From Dehalococcoidia bacterium (GTDB lineage Bacteria; Chloroflexota; Dehalococcoidia; Lucifugimonadales; Lucifugimonadaceae): 6,513 nt of DNA. Below the pieces are notes generated by a model. That model saw nothing but the letters and a program-made list of their open reading frames with translations, did no database searches and was not told where the DNA came from. Shown here one piece after another: positions 1 to 6,119 of this stretch (its first letter is position 1; every line of letters begins with the position of its first letter). Position numbers and translations under genes: made by a program. The DNA is taken from the NCBI GenBank assembly GCA_028278465.1, contig JANQEF010000148.1, positions 1 to 6,513 on the forward strand, given 5' to 3'.

Positions 1-21
1 GGGCCACTAGACGAAGGGGCC
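1..21 (-). tRNA. tRNA-Glu, 5' portion only (cut by window edge)
   Basis: Read on the minus strand, the first 21 bases of the gene are GGCCCCTTCGTCTAGTGG followed by CCC. This closely matches the 5' half-acceptor and D-arm of bacterial tRNA-Glu: acceptor strand GGCCCCT, T8, C9, then GTCTAG entering the D-loop. The gene starts two bases after the encoded CCA of the upstream tRNA-Gln. The anticodon lies outside the window, so identity rests on 5' sequence resemblance only. A different tRNA with a similar acceptor is possible. Confidence 0.72.
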
Positions 22-23
22 AC

Positions 24-97
24 TGGCTGCCGATCCTGGATTCGAACCAGGGCTCTCAGATTCAGAGTCTGATGTCCTACCGCTAGACTAATCGGCA
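24..97 (-). tRNA. tRNA-Gln (anticodon CUG)
   Basis: A complete cloverleaf can be drawn on the minus strand. The acceptor stem pairs TGCCGAT with ATCGGCA (7 of 7). The D-stem pairs GTCT with AGGAC bases. The anticodon stem pairs TCAGA with TCTGA (5 of 5) around the loop CTCTGAA, giving anticodon CTG, which reads CAG (glutamine). The variable loop is GAGC. The T-stem pairs CCTGG with CCAGG around TTCGAAT. The discriminator base is G, as expected for tRNA-Gln, and CCA is encoded in the DNA at 24-26. It is the first gene of a tandem with tRNA-Glu, transcribed leftward, with a well-placed promoter just upstream. Confidence 0.96.
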
Positions 98-112
98 ACG
101 GAACCGACTCTT

Positions 113-141
113 ATTTTACCAGCCGGCCTGAGACTGCTCAA
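113..141 (-). promoter_or_regulatory. Sigma-70-type promoter of the tRNA-Gln/tRNA-Glu unit
   Basis: On the minus strand a -35 box TTGAGC (136-141, 4 of 6 consensus) and a -10 box TAAAAT (113-118, 5 of 6) are separated by exactly 17 bases. The predicted transcription start, near 106, lies about 9 bases before the mature tRNA-Gln 5' end at 97, a usual leader length. Two copies of the self-complementary hexamer GCCGGC lie at 122-127 (inside the spacer) and 143-148 (just upstream of -35). Whether they bind anything is unknown. Confidence 0.65.
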
Positions 142-197
142 AGCCGGCGCATGTGGCAGATAATACGCGAAAAACCGTGCCGTGGATCACACCTGAA

Positions 198-212
198 CTG
201 GCGAGCCGCCAG
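198..212 (-). other. Perfect hairpin downstream of the DUF151 gene, possible terminator
   Basis: CTGGCG and CGCCAG form a 6-bp perfect stem around a 3-base loop, about 90 bases past the DUF151 stop codon. No U-tract follows directly on the minus strand. The nearest T-run (GGTTTTTCG on that strand, about 171-178) is some 20 bases further on, so this is not a classical intrinsic terminator. A second short inverted repeat, TGCCG-AA-CGGCA, lies at 233-244. The rest of the 98-301 spacer holds no gene that I can support. Confidence 0.3.
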
Positions 213-301
213 GAACGGACGAAAGCCGGGCCTGCCGAACGGCACCTGCAAATGACTACGACGGCGAGTCCCGGCTAACCGAGCATACGGCCAAAAACCG
301 G

Positions 302-886
302 CTAACTGCCCGTCGACTCGCTCTCGTCGCCGCCGATGCCGCCCATGTCCATCGACTCGATGAAGTCCTGGAAGGCCGAGAGCTTCTTCATCTCTTCCTT
401 CCCAACAGGAGCGCGGTGCTCACGGTGCCCAGACGCCTCGGCCGCGGAAGCGCCCTCGGTGCCGACGATGGTGTTGCCCGTCTCCTTGTCCAGCAGAACG
501 CCGGCCTTCTCCATCACATCGTCCTCGACGAAGATGGGAACCCTGGCGCGGACCGCAACTGCGAGCGCGTCGGACGGGCGGGAGTCGATGTCCACCACCT
601 TCTCGCCCATGCGAACGCCGATGCGGGCGAAGTAGGTGTCGTTCTCAAGACCCGAGATGGTGATCCGCTCGACGTCTCCACCGAGCTCCTTGATCGAGTT
701 GTGAAGCAGGTCGTGCGTAAGAGGACGCGGGACCTGGACTTCCTGGAGCCGGACGGCGATAGCCTCTGCCTCGTGCGTGCCGATCCAGATCAGCAGGTAC
801 TTTTCGCCCTCTTTCTGCTTGAGGATCACAACCCGCTGATAGTTTTCAAGGCTGACGCGGATGCTGTCTATTTCCATCTCGTTCAT
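302..886 (-). CDS. DUF151 / bifunctional nuclease (BFN) family protein
   Basis: The 194-residue product carries the DUF151 fold nearly from its N-terminus. Visible landmarks are MEIDSIRVSLENYQRVV (4-20), IWIGTHEAEAIA (33-44), RPLTHDLLH (54-62), the family signature DSRPSDALAVAVR (101-113) and PIFVEDDV (117-124). After about residue 140 comes a charged, poorly conserved tail (GKEEMKKL, 162-169) ending in a Gly/Asp/Glu/Ser-rich stretch; no UVR motif is seen. In plants and some bacteria the family has been reported to have RNase and DNase activity, but most bacterial members are uncharacterised, so nuclease activity here is inferred. I chose the ATG at 886 because homologous proteins begin near this point and an AGGG/GGAAGG purine run lies 9-10 bases upstream. 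An in-frame TTG at 949 would add 21 unlike residues, and its AAGGTGA is too close to act as a ribosome site. It lies about 150 bases downstream of DUF951 on the same strand, with its own candidate promoter. Confidence 0.88.
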   Translation of the reverse strand: MNEMEIDSIRVSLENYQRVVILKQKEGEKYLLIWIGTHEAEAIAVRLQEVQVPRPLTHDLLHNSIKELGGDVERITISGLENDTYFARIGVRMGEKVVDIDSRPSDALAVAVRARVPIFVEDDVMEKAGVLLDKETGNTIVGTEGASAAEASGHREHRAPVGKEEMKKLSAFQDFIESMDMGGIGGDESESTGS

Positions 887-951
887 TGGAAGCAGCCCTT
901 CCAGGGATCTGAGCCAGATCGTTCCAATCTGCCCGGTGTACGAGTGCAATC

Positions 952-980
952 ACCTTATTCCCGGCTTACCTCTCAGTCAA
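952..980 (-). promoter_or_regulatory. Candidate promoter for the DUF151 gene
   Basis: On the minus strand TTGACT (975-980, 5 of 6 match to the -35 consensus) is followed after 17 bases by TAAGGT (952-957, a weak 3 of 6 match to -10). Transcription from it would begin near 945, inside or after the alternative TTG start at 949, which supports the ATG at 886 and gives a leader of about 60 bases. The weak -10 keeps this tentative; read-through from pyrF/DUF951 is the alternative. Confidence 0.35.
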
Positions 981-1033
981 CGAAGCTGACAACCACTAAG
1001 CTCTACTTGTATACCGGCAGTGTGACCCGCCAG

Positions 1034-1246
1034 TTACCCCACTTGTGGCATATACCGCTTCATGCGCCTCTCCATCTCCCGCCTCGCAAGCATGATCCGC
1101 CGTTCGCACGTCTCGCACTTCACCCCGATATCGGCGCCTATTCGGTAGACGCTCCACTCGGTTCCTCCGCATGGATGCGGCTTCTTCATGATGATACGGT
1201 CGCCGACTGCGAATGGAGTCTGCTGGTCGCCGACGGGCGGTGTCAC
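1034..1246 (-). CDS. DUF951 family small protein with putative metal-binding cysteines
   Basis: The 70-residue product matches the DUF951 pattern: a short beta-rich leader (VGDRIIMKKPHPCGG, 14-28), then W31-S-V-Y-R-I-G-A-D-I-G-V-K-C, then a basic C-terminal helix (about 51-65). His24/Cys26 and the Cys44-x2-Cys47 pair could form a small zinc site; this is inference, since the family has no assigned function that I know of. The start is GTG at 1246, whose first two bases lie in the pyrF TGA stop (GTGA, four-base overlap). No Shine-Dalgarno is visible upstream, as expected if ribosomes finishing pyrF re-initiate here. DUF951 proteins are typically about 60-70 residues, so this one appears full length. 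Function unknown. Confidence 0.86.
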   Translation of the reverse strand: MTPPVGDQQTPFAVGDRIIMKKPHPCGGTEWSVYRIGADIGVKCETCERRIMLARREMERRMKRYMPQVG

Positions 1247-2079
1247 AGCCGTGAGCTGGGAACGGTCTCCAGCGCCTGGTTGATCTGCAGCTGGAGCGAA
1301 TTGCAGGCGATGCGGGCGTAGCGGGCGTAGTCCTTCGGGCTGTCAGAGGCGTAGATGATCCCTCGGCTCGAGTTGATCAGGATGCCGCGGCCGTTCCCAT
1401 CGCAGCCTGCCTGCACCGCCTTGATCACGTCGCCGCCCTGAGCACCTACACCTGGCACCAGGAAAGGCATCGACTGGTGCTCGGCCCTCAGCAGTCGCAT
1501 CTCCATCGGCGCCGTTGCGCCAACGACCAGGCCGATGTTCCCTCCAACATCCCAGCGCTCCGCCGCCTCCGCCACCTTCTCGAAGAGCTGCGGCCTCTCC
1601 TCTTCCTCAACTCGCAGGTCCTGGAAGTCGCGGGAGCTCGGGTTGGATGTGCGACAGAGGATAAACACGCCACGCCCGGGGTGCTGCAGGAACGGCTCGA
1701 CTGTGTCCGAGCCCTGGTACGGGTTGACAGTTGCCGCATCGAACCCCCAGACGTCGAACATCGCGGAAGCGTAGGCGGTCGACGTAGAGCCGACGTCGCC
1801 GCGCTTGCCGTCGCCGATGATCATCACCTCGGGCGCGACGTCACGAATGTGCCGTATCGTGCCTTCCAGCGCTTCGAGGCCGGGAATTCCGAGCGCCTCG
1901 TAGAAAGCCATCTGCGGTTTGTACGCGGCGACCATCGTGTGAGTGGCGTCTACTATCCGCCTGTTGAACTCGAGGACATCATCGACCGGCATGCGCCGAG
2001 GATCGGGGTCGAGCCCGATGCAGACGAGGGACTTTTTGTTGGCGGCTACGGTGTCGAGCCTGACTGCAAACGATTCCAT
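1243..2079 (-). CDS. pyrF: Orotidine 5'-phosphate decarboxylase, type 2 (PyrF)
   Basis: The enzyme decarboxylates OMP to UMP, the last step of de novo pyrimidine synthesis, in the cytoplasm. The 278-residue length and motifs fit the longer type-2 subfamily. VCIGLDPDP (19-27) is the N-terminal strand. AYKPQMAFYEALG (52-64) holds a conserved lysine. The catalytic Asp-Lys-Arg-Asp array is GDGKRGDVGSTS (89-100; D90, K92, R93, D95). VNPYQGSDTVEPF (118-130) is the second conserved loop, VPGVGAQGGD (208-217) binds phosphate, and NSSRGIIYA (236-244) closes the barrel. All expected catalytic residues are present. The ATG at 2079 has a GGGAA element about 4-5 bases upstream. Other pyr genes are not in the window. 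Its stop overlaps the DUF951 start. The upstream spacer is shared with a divergent DNA glycosylase gene and holds inverted repeats that might affect expression. Confidence 0.95.
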   Translation of the reverse strand: MESFAVRLDTVAANKKSLVCIGLDPDPRRMPVDDVLEFNRRIVDATHTMVAAYKPQMAFYEALGIPGLEALEGTIRHIRDVAPEVMIIGDGKRGDVGSTSTAYASAMFDVWGFDAATVNPYQGSDTVEPFLQHPGRGVFILCRTSNPSSRDFQDLRVEEEERPQLFEKVAEAAERWDVGGNIGLVVGATAPMEMRLLRAEHQSMPFLVPGVGAQGGDVIKAVQAGCDGNGRGILINSSRGIIYASDSPKDYARYARIACNSLQLQINQALETVPSSRL

Positions 2080-2093
2080 GATTTCCCGAGCTT

Positions 2094-2105
2094 AGAGTGG
2101 ACTCT
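2094..2105. repeat. Inverted repeat AGAGT-GG-ACTCT in the pyrF leader
   Basis: AGAGT (2094-2098) and ACTCT (2101-2105) are perfect complements around GG. The overlapping ACTC-T-GAGT (2101-2109) makes a second, nested palindrome. The pair sits about 15-30 bases upstream of the pyrF ATG. It could be an operator or a small leader hairpin, but no known regulator site is recognised, and a repeat this short can arise by chance. Confidence 0.35.
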
Positions 2106-2127
2106 GAGTTCGATACCTATTGTCTCA

Positions 2128-2151
2128 CAGGCAGGCGCTAAACCTGGCCTG
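2128..2151. other. Bulged hairpin in the pyrF / glycosylase divergent spacer
   Basis: CAGGC-AGG and CCT-G-GCCTG pair to an 8-bp, GC-rich stem with one bulged base around the loop CGCTAAA. It lies roughly mid-way in the 139-bp spacer between two divergent genes, so each promoter should be in or near it. I could not assign convincing -35/-10 pairs on either strand: on the minus strand GACAAT (about 2119-2124) and on the plus strand TAGGAT (2164-2169) are plausible -10 boxes without good -35 partners. Confidence 0.4.
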
Positions 2152-2218
2152 CAGCGACGCAAGTAGGATGAAACTCCGAGCTGCGACCGTGCCGCCTGCC
2201 GGGACGATCTGATGAACC

Positions 2219-2905
2219 ATGCAACCAACGACACAGGACCTGCTCGATCTCTATGAGCGGCTGTTTGCCGTATACGGGCCGCGCAACTGGTGGCCGACAA
2301 CAGGCGGCGGCCGGTTCGAGATCATCTGCGGAGCGATCCTCACGCAGAACACCCAGTGGCGCAACGCGGAAAGATCTCTCGCCAGTATGCGCGAGGCCGG
2401 CTTCTGGAGTTTCCCGGAAGTACACGCCGCAACCGAGCCGGCGCTGGCAGACGTGATTCGCCCTTCCGGCTACTACAACACCAAGGCTCGCAAGCTGAAG
2501 ACGTTCGCCGCGGTCGTGGAGGAAGAGCACAGTGGAAGCCTCGACGCGCTGTTCGATCGCTCGGTGCCAGAGCTCAGGGAGCTCCTGCTGGGAATCTGGG
2601 GAATCGGTGAGGAAACGGCGGACGACATCGTCCTCTACGCGGCTGAGAAGCCGACCTTTGTGATCGACCGATACACAACGCGCTTGGTCAACCGCCTCGG
2701 CTGGAAGGTCAACGGCAGGGGCAGCTACTTCGACTACAAGCGGCTGTTCGAGGACCTGCTGCCAGCGGATGCGCCGCTTTTCAACGAGTTCCACGCCGTC
2801 ATCGATGGGCACGGCGCCAGCACATGCACCAGTCGGTCGCCCGCCTGCGAAAACTGCTGCCTGCTCGACGTCTGCCCGACAGGCAAAGAACGGGTCACGG
2901 CCTAG
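2219..2905 (+). CDS. Endonuclease III-related DNA glycosylase (COG2231, MagIII-like 3-methyladenine type)
   Basis: The 228-residue protein belongs to the HhH-GPD superfamily, which flips damaged bases out of DNA for excision repair. Landmarks in order are GAILTQNTQWRNAE (38-51), the typical Endo III helix; the HhH hairpin GIWGIGEETAD (125-135); VIDRYTTRL (148-156), containing the presumed catalytic Asp150; and a C-terminal iron-sulfur loop Cys203-x6-Cys210-x2-Cys213-x5-Cys219, exactly the Endo III spacing for a [4Fe-4S] cluster. Where Endo III has the lyase lysine (GRKT), this protein has GEET (129-133), so it should act as a monofunctional glycosylase without AP-lyase activity. That matches the COG2231/MagIII branch, known for 3-methyladenine removal; substrate is inferred. 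The ATG at 2219 has no strong ribosome site, but the fold begins within 10 residues. It is divergent from pyrF and its stop overlaps that of the esterase. Confidence 0.88.
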   Translation: MQPTTQDLLDLYERLFAVYGPRNWWPTTGGGRFEIICGAILTQNTQWRNAERSLASMREAGFWSFPEVHAATEPALADVIRPSGYYNTKARKLKTFAAVVEEEHSGSLDALFDRSVPELRELLLGIWGIGEETADDIVLYAAEKPTFVIDRYTTRLVNRLGWKVNGRGSYFDYKRLFEDLLPADAPLFNEFHAVIDGHGASTCTSRSPACENCCLLDVCPTGKERVTA

Positions 2906-3843
2906 ATTCCGAAGCTTTCCCGTATGCCGGCCGCCGCTTCGTCCAACGCCTCTTTCGCCGCGTCGTAGATGCCGACGCGTCCGTTGAAGCCGTGCGTCAT
3001 GCCGTCGTATACCGAGCAACGCGTCTTGACACCTGCCGCCTCGAGCGCCTTGCCGTACTCGACCGCCTCGTCAAGCAGCGGGTCGTACTCGGCGGCGATC
3101 ACCGTCGCATCCGGCAGCCCGGACAGATCGTCCGCCCGGAGAAGCGACGCATACGGCTTGTTGCGCGCGTCGCCCGAACCGGTGTAGTGGTCCCAGAACG
3201 AGATCATGCCGTCCCGCGTCAGCCCGTAGTCGCTGGCATTGGCGATGTAGGACGGCCGGTCGAAATCGGCGTCGATGACCGGGCAGAAGAGCACCTGGTG
3301 AGCGATGGCCGGACCGCCGCGGTCGCGCGCCATCATCGAAACAGCGCCAGACAGGTTTCCGCCCGCCGAGGTGCCGGAAGTTGCAACCCGCGTCGGGTCG
3401 ATCCCCAGCTCTTCGGCATGCTCCACGGCCCAGACTGTCGCTGCGTAGCAATCCTCGACAGCGCCAGGGTAGGGCGTTTCCGGAGCGAGCCGGTAGTCGA
3501 CCGAAACGAGGACGGCTCCGACGCGATTACAGAGGCCGCGGCTGGTGGCGTCCTCGGTGTCCAGGTCTCCGATCACCCAGCCGCCGCCATGAAACAGCAT
3601 GATCAGCGGGCGAACGCTATCGGCATCCGGTCTGTAGATCCTTATCGGCGTCTCCCCGGCCGGGCCGGGGATGGTCCTCTCCTCGATGCTGCCGACCGGT
3701 TCGAACTCGCCCAGGTGCGCTATCGCGTCACGCTGGATGATCGAGTTCTTCCGCGCCTCTTCCGGCGTCACCTCGTTGGACGCTGGAAGGCCGAGAGCGT
3801 CGGTCAGCTTCATCATCTCGACTACTTGAGGATGCAGAGGCAC
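2902..3843 (-). CDS. Alpha/beta hydrolase esterase, hormone-sensitive lipase family (GTSAG type)
   Basis: The 313-residue cytoplasmic enzyme should hydrolyse short-chain carboxylic esters. HGGGW (85-89) is the oxyanion-hole motif defining the bacterial HSL (family IV) group. YRLAPE (117-122) follows. GTSAGG (157-162) carries the nucleophile Ser159, EYDPLLDE (252-259) supplies the acid Asp254, and THGF (283-286) supplies His284, so the triad is complete. GTSAG instead of the commoner GDSAG places it in the recognised GTSAG subfamily. Residues 1-50 form the usual helical cap, and no signal peptide is seen. The start is GTG at 3843, backed by a good Shine-Dalgarno six bases upstream. The natural substrate cannot be told from sequence. 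It faces the glycosylase gene tail to tail and lies 135 bases downstream of the antiporter on the same strand. Confidence 0.93.
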   Translation of the reverse strand: MPLHPQVVEMMKLTDALGLPASNEVTPEEARKNSIIQRDAIAHLGEFEPVGSIEERTIPGPAGETPIRIYRPDADSVRPLIMLFHGGGWVIGDLDTEDATSRGLCNRVGAVLVSVDYRLAPETPYPGAVEDCYAATVWAVEHAEELGIDPTRVATSGTSAGGNLSGAVSMMARDRGGPAIAHQVLFCPVIDADFDRPSYIANASDYGLTRDGMISFWDHYTGSGDARNKPYASLLRADDLSGLPDATVIAAEYDPLLDEAVEYGKALEAAGVKTRCSVYDGMTHGFNGRVGIYDAAKEALDEAAAGIRESFGI

Positions 3844-3849
3844 GTGATT

Positions 3850-3854
3850 CTCCC
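3850..3854 (-). promoter_or_regulatory. Ribosome binding site fixing the esterase GTG start
   Basis: On the minus strand GGGAG is followed by the six-base spacer AATCAC and then the GTG codon at 3843-3841. This is the clearest Shine-Dalgarno in the window. It decides for the GTG over the internal ATG codons at residues 10 and 11. Confidence 0.7.
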
Positions 3855-3899
3855 GGGGGTTCTGGCGAGGCGGAGAGGCGTTAACCGCGGCGTATGCGA

Positions 3900-3909
3900 T
3901 GACGCGTCA
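3900..3909. repeat. 10-bp perfect palindrome TGACGCGTCA upstream of the esterase
   Basis: A perfect dyad sits about 57 bases before the esterase start codon, within the 135-bp spacer after the antiporter stop. Its position would suit an operator for the esterase. No regulator gene lies nearby, and I do not recognise it as the site of a specific known factor. The spacer also holds GATAACG on the minus strand (about 3930-3936) as a possible -10 box without a good -35. No convincing terminator for the antiporter is visible. Confidence 0.35.
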
Positions 3910-3978
3910 CGGCTCGGTGAGGCGATACGTTATCACCGTCTGCCGTGTGAGCGAGATGGCCGGGTGGCGGCGAAACGG

Positions 3979-6009
3979 CTAAGCGACTTCAGACGTTCCA
4001 CCGTCTATGGATGGTTCGGAGTCAACGGCCGGCTTCCTCACGGTGTGAGGCCGGAGCCGCTTCGCCGGTCCCGCAGGCTCGGCCGATTCGAACTCGACCA
4101 GGTCTGGCCCGGTCGCCGGCGATGCAGGCTGCGCGGCGGCCCGAGGCGCAGCCGCTGGCTCGGCCGGCACAACGCTGCGAAGCCTGATGCCCCCGTCGGT
4201 GTCCACCACCGCGTCTTTGGCCTCGTCATCGGCTTCCTCGTTCACTGTGGCACCGAGAATCGTTCTCTCCAGTGTCCCTTCCAGCGCAGAGTGCAGCTTG
4301 AACACGCTCCGGCCCAGCACGAATGCGATTCCTGCGAGGAAGATGATCGGGATCGGCACCGAGAAATCGCCGAGCGCCAGCAGCTGGCTCAGCAGCGGCA
4401 CGGCCCAGATACCAAGCGCGATCGCCGAAAGCGCCAGTATCGAGTCGCGCAGCAGCAGCCGAACCTCTTCCGTGCGCCAGCGGTGAGAATCTGCGGTTCT
4501 CGGCCTGAACGCCGACGCGGTCAGCAGGTCGGCCAACCTCTGCGACTCGCGCCAGATGATCAGCCCCGATGGCACACTCAACGCCAGCACCGCCGCGCTG
4601 ATCGCCAGTCCGACAACGCTCTCCGTCGCTCCGGCAAAGTCGCCGGTGTTGTGTGCGAATCTCAGCACGAGCGTGCCTACGCCGATCAAGATCGCCATCA
4701 GCGACAGGTTGACCAGCATGATCTTGCCGGAACGCTGTATCTCCTTCGCCGACGGGCTGTTGAACTCGAACGACTTCTGCAGAGCCGCCAGCCACTCGCC
4801 AAGGCTGTCCACATACGCTTTCAGGACGCGCGGCGACCATCGCTTCAAGAACCCTGAGACTCCCTCGGACGACCTGTAGAGAATCGGGTACAGCACCGAC
4901 GTGATCGCCGTGACGACCGCTATCACCGGGTAGAGGAACGAGCCGATCACACCGTGGTCTGCGCCGACCTTGACCATCGCCAGCGAGAACTCTCCTGACT
5001 GCGGCATGCCCATTCCCACACGTAGCGACTCCGTGCCGTTCGTGCCTGTCACGAACACGCCGATGGTGTTCGCGATCACCTTTCCCAGGATGAATACGGC
5101 TGCCACTATCAGCGCCGGGCCGATGAACTCGCCGACCTGGTGAATGTCGACCAGCATGCCCACCGAAACGAAGAACAGCGCGCCGAACATGTCTCGCACC
5201 GGCCGCATCCGCTCGCTGATGGCATGAGCGTGCTTGGTGTCTCCGAGCACCGCGCCGATCAGGAATGCGCCGGCCGCGGCCGAGATGCCGAGCAGGTCTG
5301 CCACCAGCGCAAGACCGAACGCCAGTGCCAGCGCCGTCACCAGCAACGTCTCGCTCGAACGCCTGCTCGCGATGAAGTCCATGAGGCGCGGAACAACAAG
5401 CGCTCCCGCAACCAGAGCCGCGCCGGTGAACAGCGCCAGCTTGCCGGCGATCAGGCCGATCTCACCGGTGTTCGCCGTGCCGCCGGTCGCCACACCGGAA
5501 AGGATGCTCAGCAGAATCACCGCGGCGAAGTCTTCGACAACGAGGATCCCGACGATCAGTCTGCCGCGTGTCGAGAGAAGCTCATTCGAGTCACCGAGCA
5601 TCTTGATCAGCACGGCCGATGAGCTGATCGAGATCGCCGCGCCGAGGAAGATCGCCTCGGTGTCGGACCAGCCGAGCGCGATACCGATCTGGAAGCCCAG
5701 CGCGATCAGGAACGTGATCTCGATCGCGCCGATGAACAGAACTTTCGCGCCGACCTGCCTGATGCGCTCCCAGCCGAACTCGAGACCGAGGCCGAACAGC
5801 AGCAACACGAGGCCAACGTCTGCGAGACGCCGTATCGTGTCGACGTCAGCGACGATCGGGTTGTCGAAGGTGAATGGGCCGACGAGAAGTCCGGCGAGGA
5901 TGTAGCCGAGGATGGAAGGCTGCCGAAGCTGCCTCATGATGAGAACTGCCGCGCCAGCAACCGCCATGATGATGGCGAAATCTTGGAGCAGGTTCGCTTC
6001 AGAATGCAT
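3979..6009 (-). CDS. CPA2-family monovalent cation:proton antiporter without TrkA-N domain
   Basis: This 676-residue inner-membrane protein should exchange K+ or Na+ for H+. Residues about 8-378 form the Na+/H+-exchanger core with some 12-13 hydrophobic segments. Family marks include QPSILGYILAGLLVGP (30-45), LLFGLGLEF (70-78), the ion-binding pair Glu159-Asp160 in ILVVEDFAAV (155-164), RPVRDMFGALFFVSVGM (269-285), Lys310 in FILGKVIAN (306-314) and MPQSGEFSLAMV (335-346). KefB/KefC-type relatives usually carry a C-terminal TrkA-N (RCK) nucleotide-binding domain; none is seen here. Instead there are a linker (385-428), four further hydrophobic segments (about 430-450, 463-486, 521-545 and 551-570), an acidic patch (591-605) and a Pro/Ala-rich, low-complexity cytoplasmic tail (612-676). 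The ATG at 6009 begins right before the first helix but lacks a Shine-Dalgarno; a possible -10 CATAAT lies at 6047-6052. The ion transported cannot be told. Confidence 0.92.
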   Translation of the reverse strand: MHSEANLLQDFAIIMAVAGAAVLIMRQLRQPSILGYILAGLLVGPFTFDNPIVADVDTIRRLADVGLVLLLFGLGLEFGWERIRQVGAKVLFIGAIEITFLIALGFQIGIALGWSDTEAIFLGAAISISSSAVLIKMLGDSNELLSTRGRLIVGILVVEDFAAVILLSILSGVATGGTANTGEIGLIAGKLALFTGAALVAGALVVPRLMDFIASRRSSETLLVTALALAFGLALVADLLGISAAAGAFLIGAVLGDTKHAHAISERMRPVRDMFGALFFVSVGMLVDIHQVGEFIGPALIVAAVFILGKVIANTIGVFVTGTNGTESLRVGMGMPQSGEFSLAMVKVGADHGVIGSFLYPVIAVVTAITSVLYPILYRSSEGVSGFLKRWSPRVLKAYVDSLGEWLAALQKSFEFNSPSAKEIQRSGKIMLVNLSLMAILIGVGTLVLRFAHNTGDFAGATESVVGLAISAAVLALSVPSGLIIWRESQRLADLLTASAFRPRTADSHRWRTEEVRLLLRDSILALSAIALGIWAVPLLSQLLALGDFSVPIPIIFLAGIAFVLGRSVFKLHSALEGTLERTILGATVNEEADDEAKDAVVDTDGGIRLRSVVPAEPAAAPRAAAQPASPATGPDLVEFESAEPAGPAKRLRPHTVRKPAVDSEPSIDGGTSEVA

Positions 6010-6119
6010 TGAACAGGCAGGAGAGTGCAGCGGCGGCTACGGGCGAATTATGTGTGCGCCGGTCGCACCGCATCTGATGGACTGCCCCGAAACTCTGTGA
6101 TGGTTAGGACGCGCATCGC

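Noticed and set aside
24..141. tRNA-associated integration site for a mobile element
   Set aside because: No integrase, no repeated tRNA 3' end and no shift in gene type were found next to the tRNA pair within the window.
271..306. Direct repeat CCGGCTAAC at 271-279 and 298-306
   Set aside because: Only nine bases, two copies, and one includes the DUF151 stop codon. There is no adjacent mobile element, so chance is the simplest explanation.
887..949. TTG start extending the DUF151 protein by 21 residues
   Set aside because: The extension does not resemble family N-termini, the purine run abuts the TTG with no spacing, and a candidate promoter would start transcription at about this place.
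416..1321. A 301-codon open frame on the plus strand
   Set aside because: It runs antisense across DUF151, DUF951 and the end of pyrF, and its product has no domain-like features.
2138..3019. A 293-codon open frame on the minus strand
   Set aside because: It is the antisense shadow of the glycosylase gene, whose iron-sulfur and HhH motifs are intact; the product is Arg-rich and unlike any family I know.
2824..4857. A 677-codon open frame on the plus strand
   Set aside because: It lies antisense to the esterase and antiporter genes, which have full family motifs. Its product is Arg-, Gln- and His-rich without recognisable domains, as expected for the opposite strand of high-GC coding DNA.
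5140..5905. Plus-strand open frames of 160 and 223 codons
   Set aside because: Both are antisense to the conserved transmembrane core of the antiporter and have shadow-type composition (Arg/Gln/His-rich or Ser/Arg/Pro-rich).
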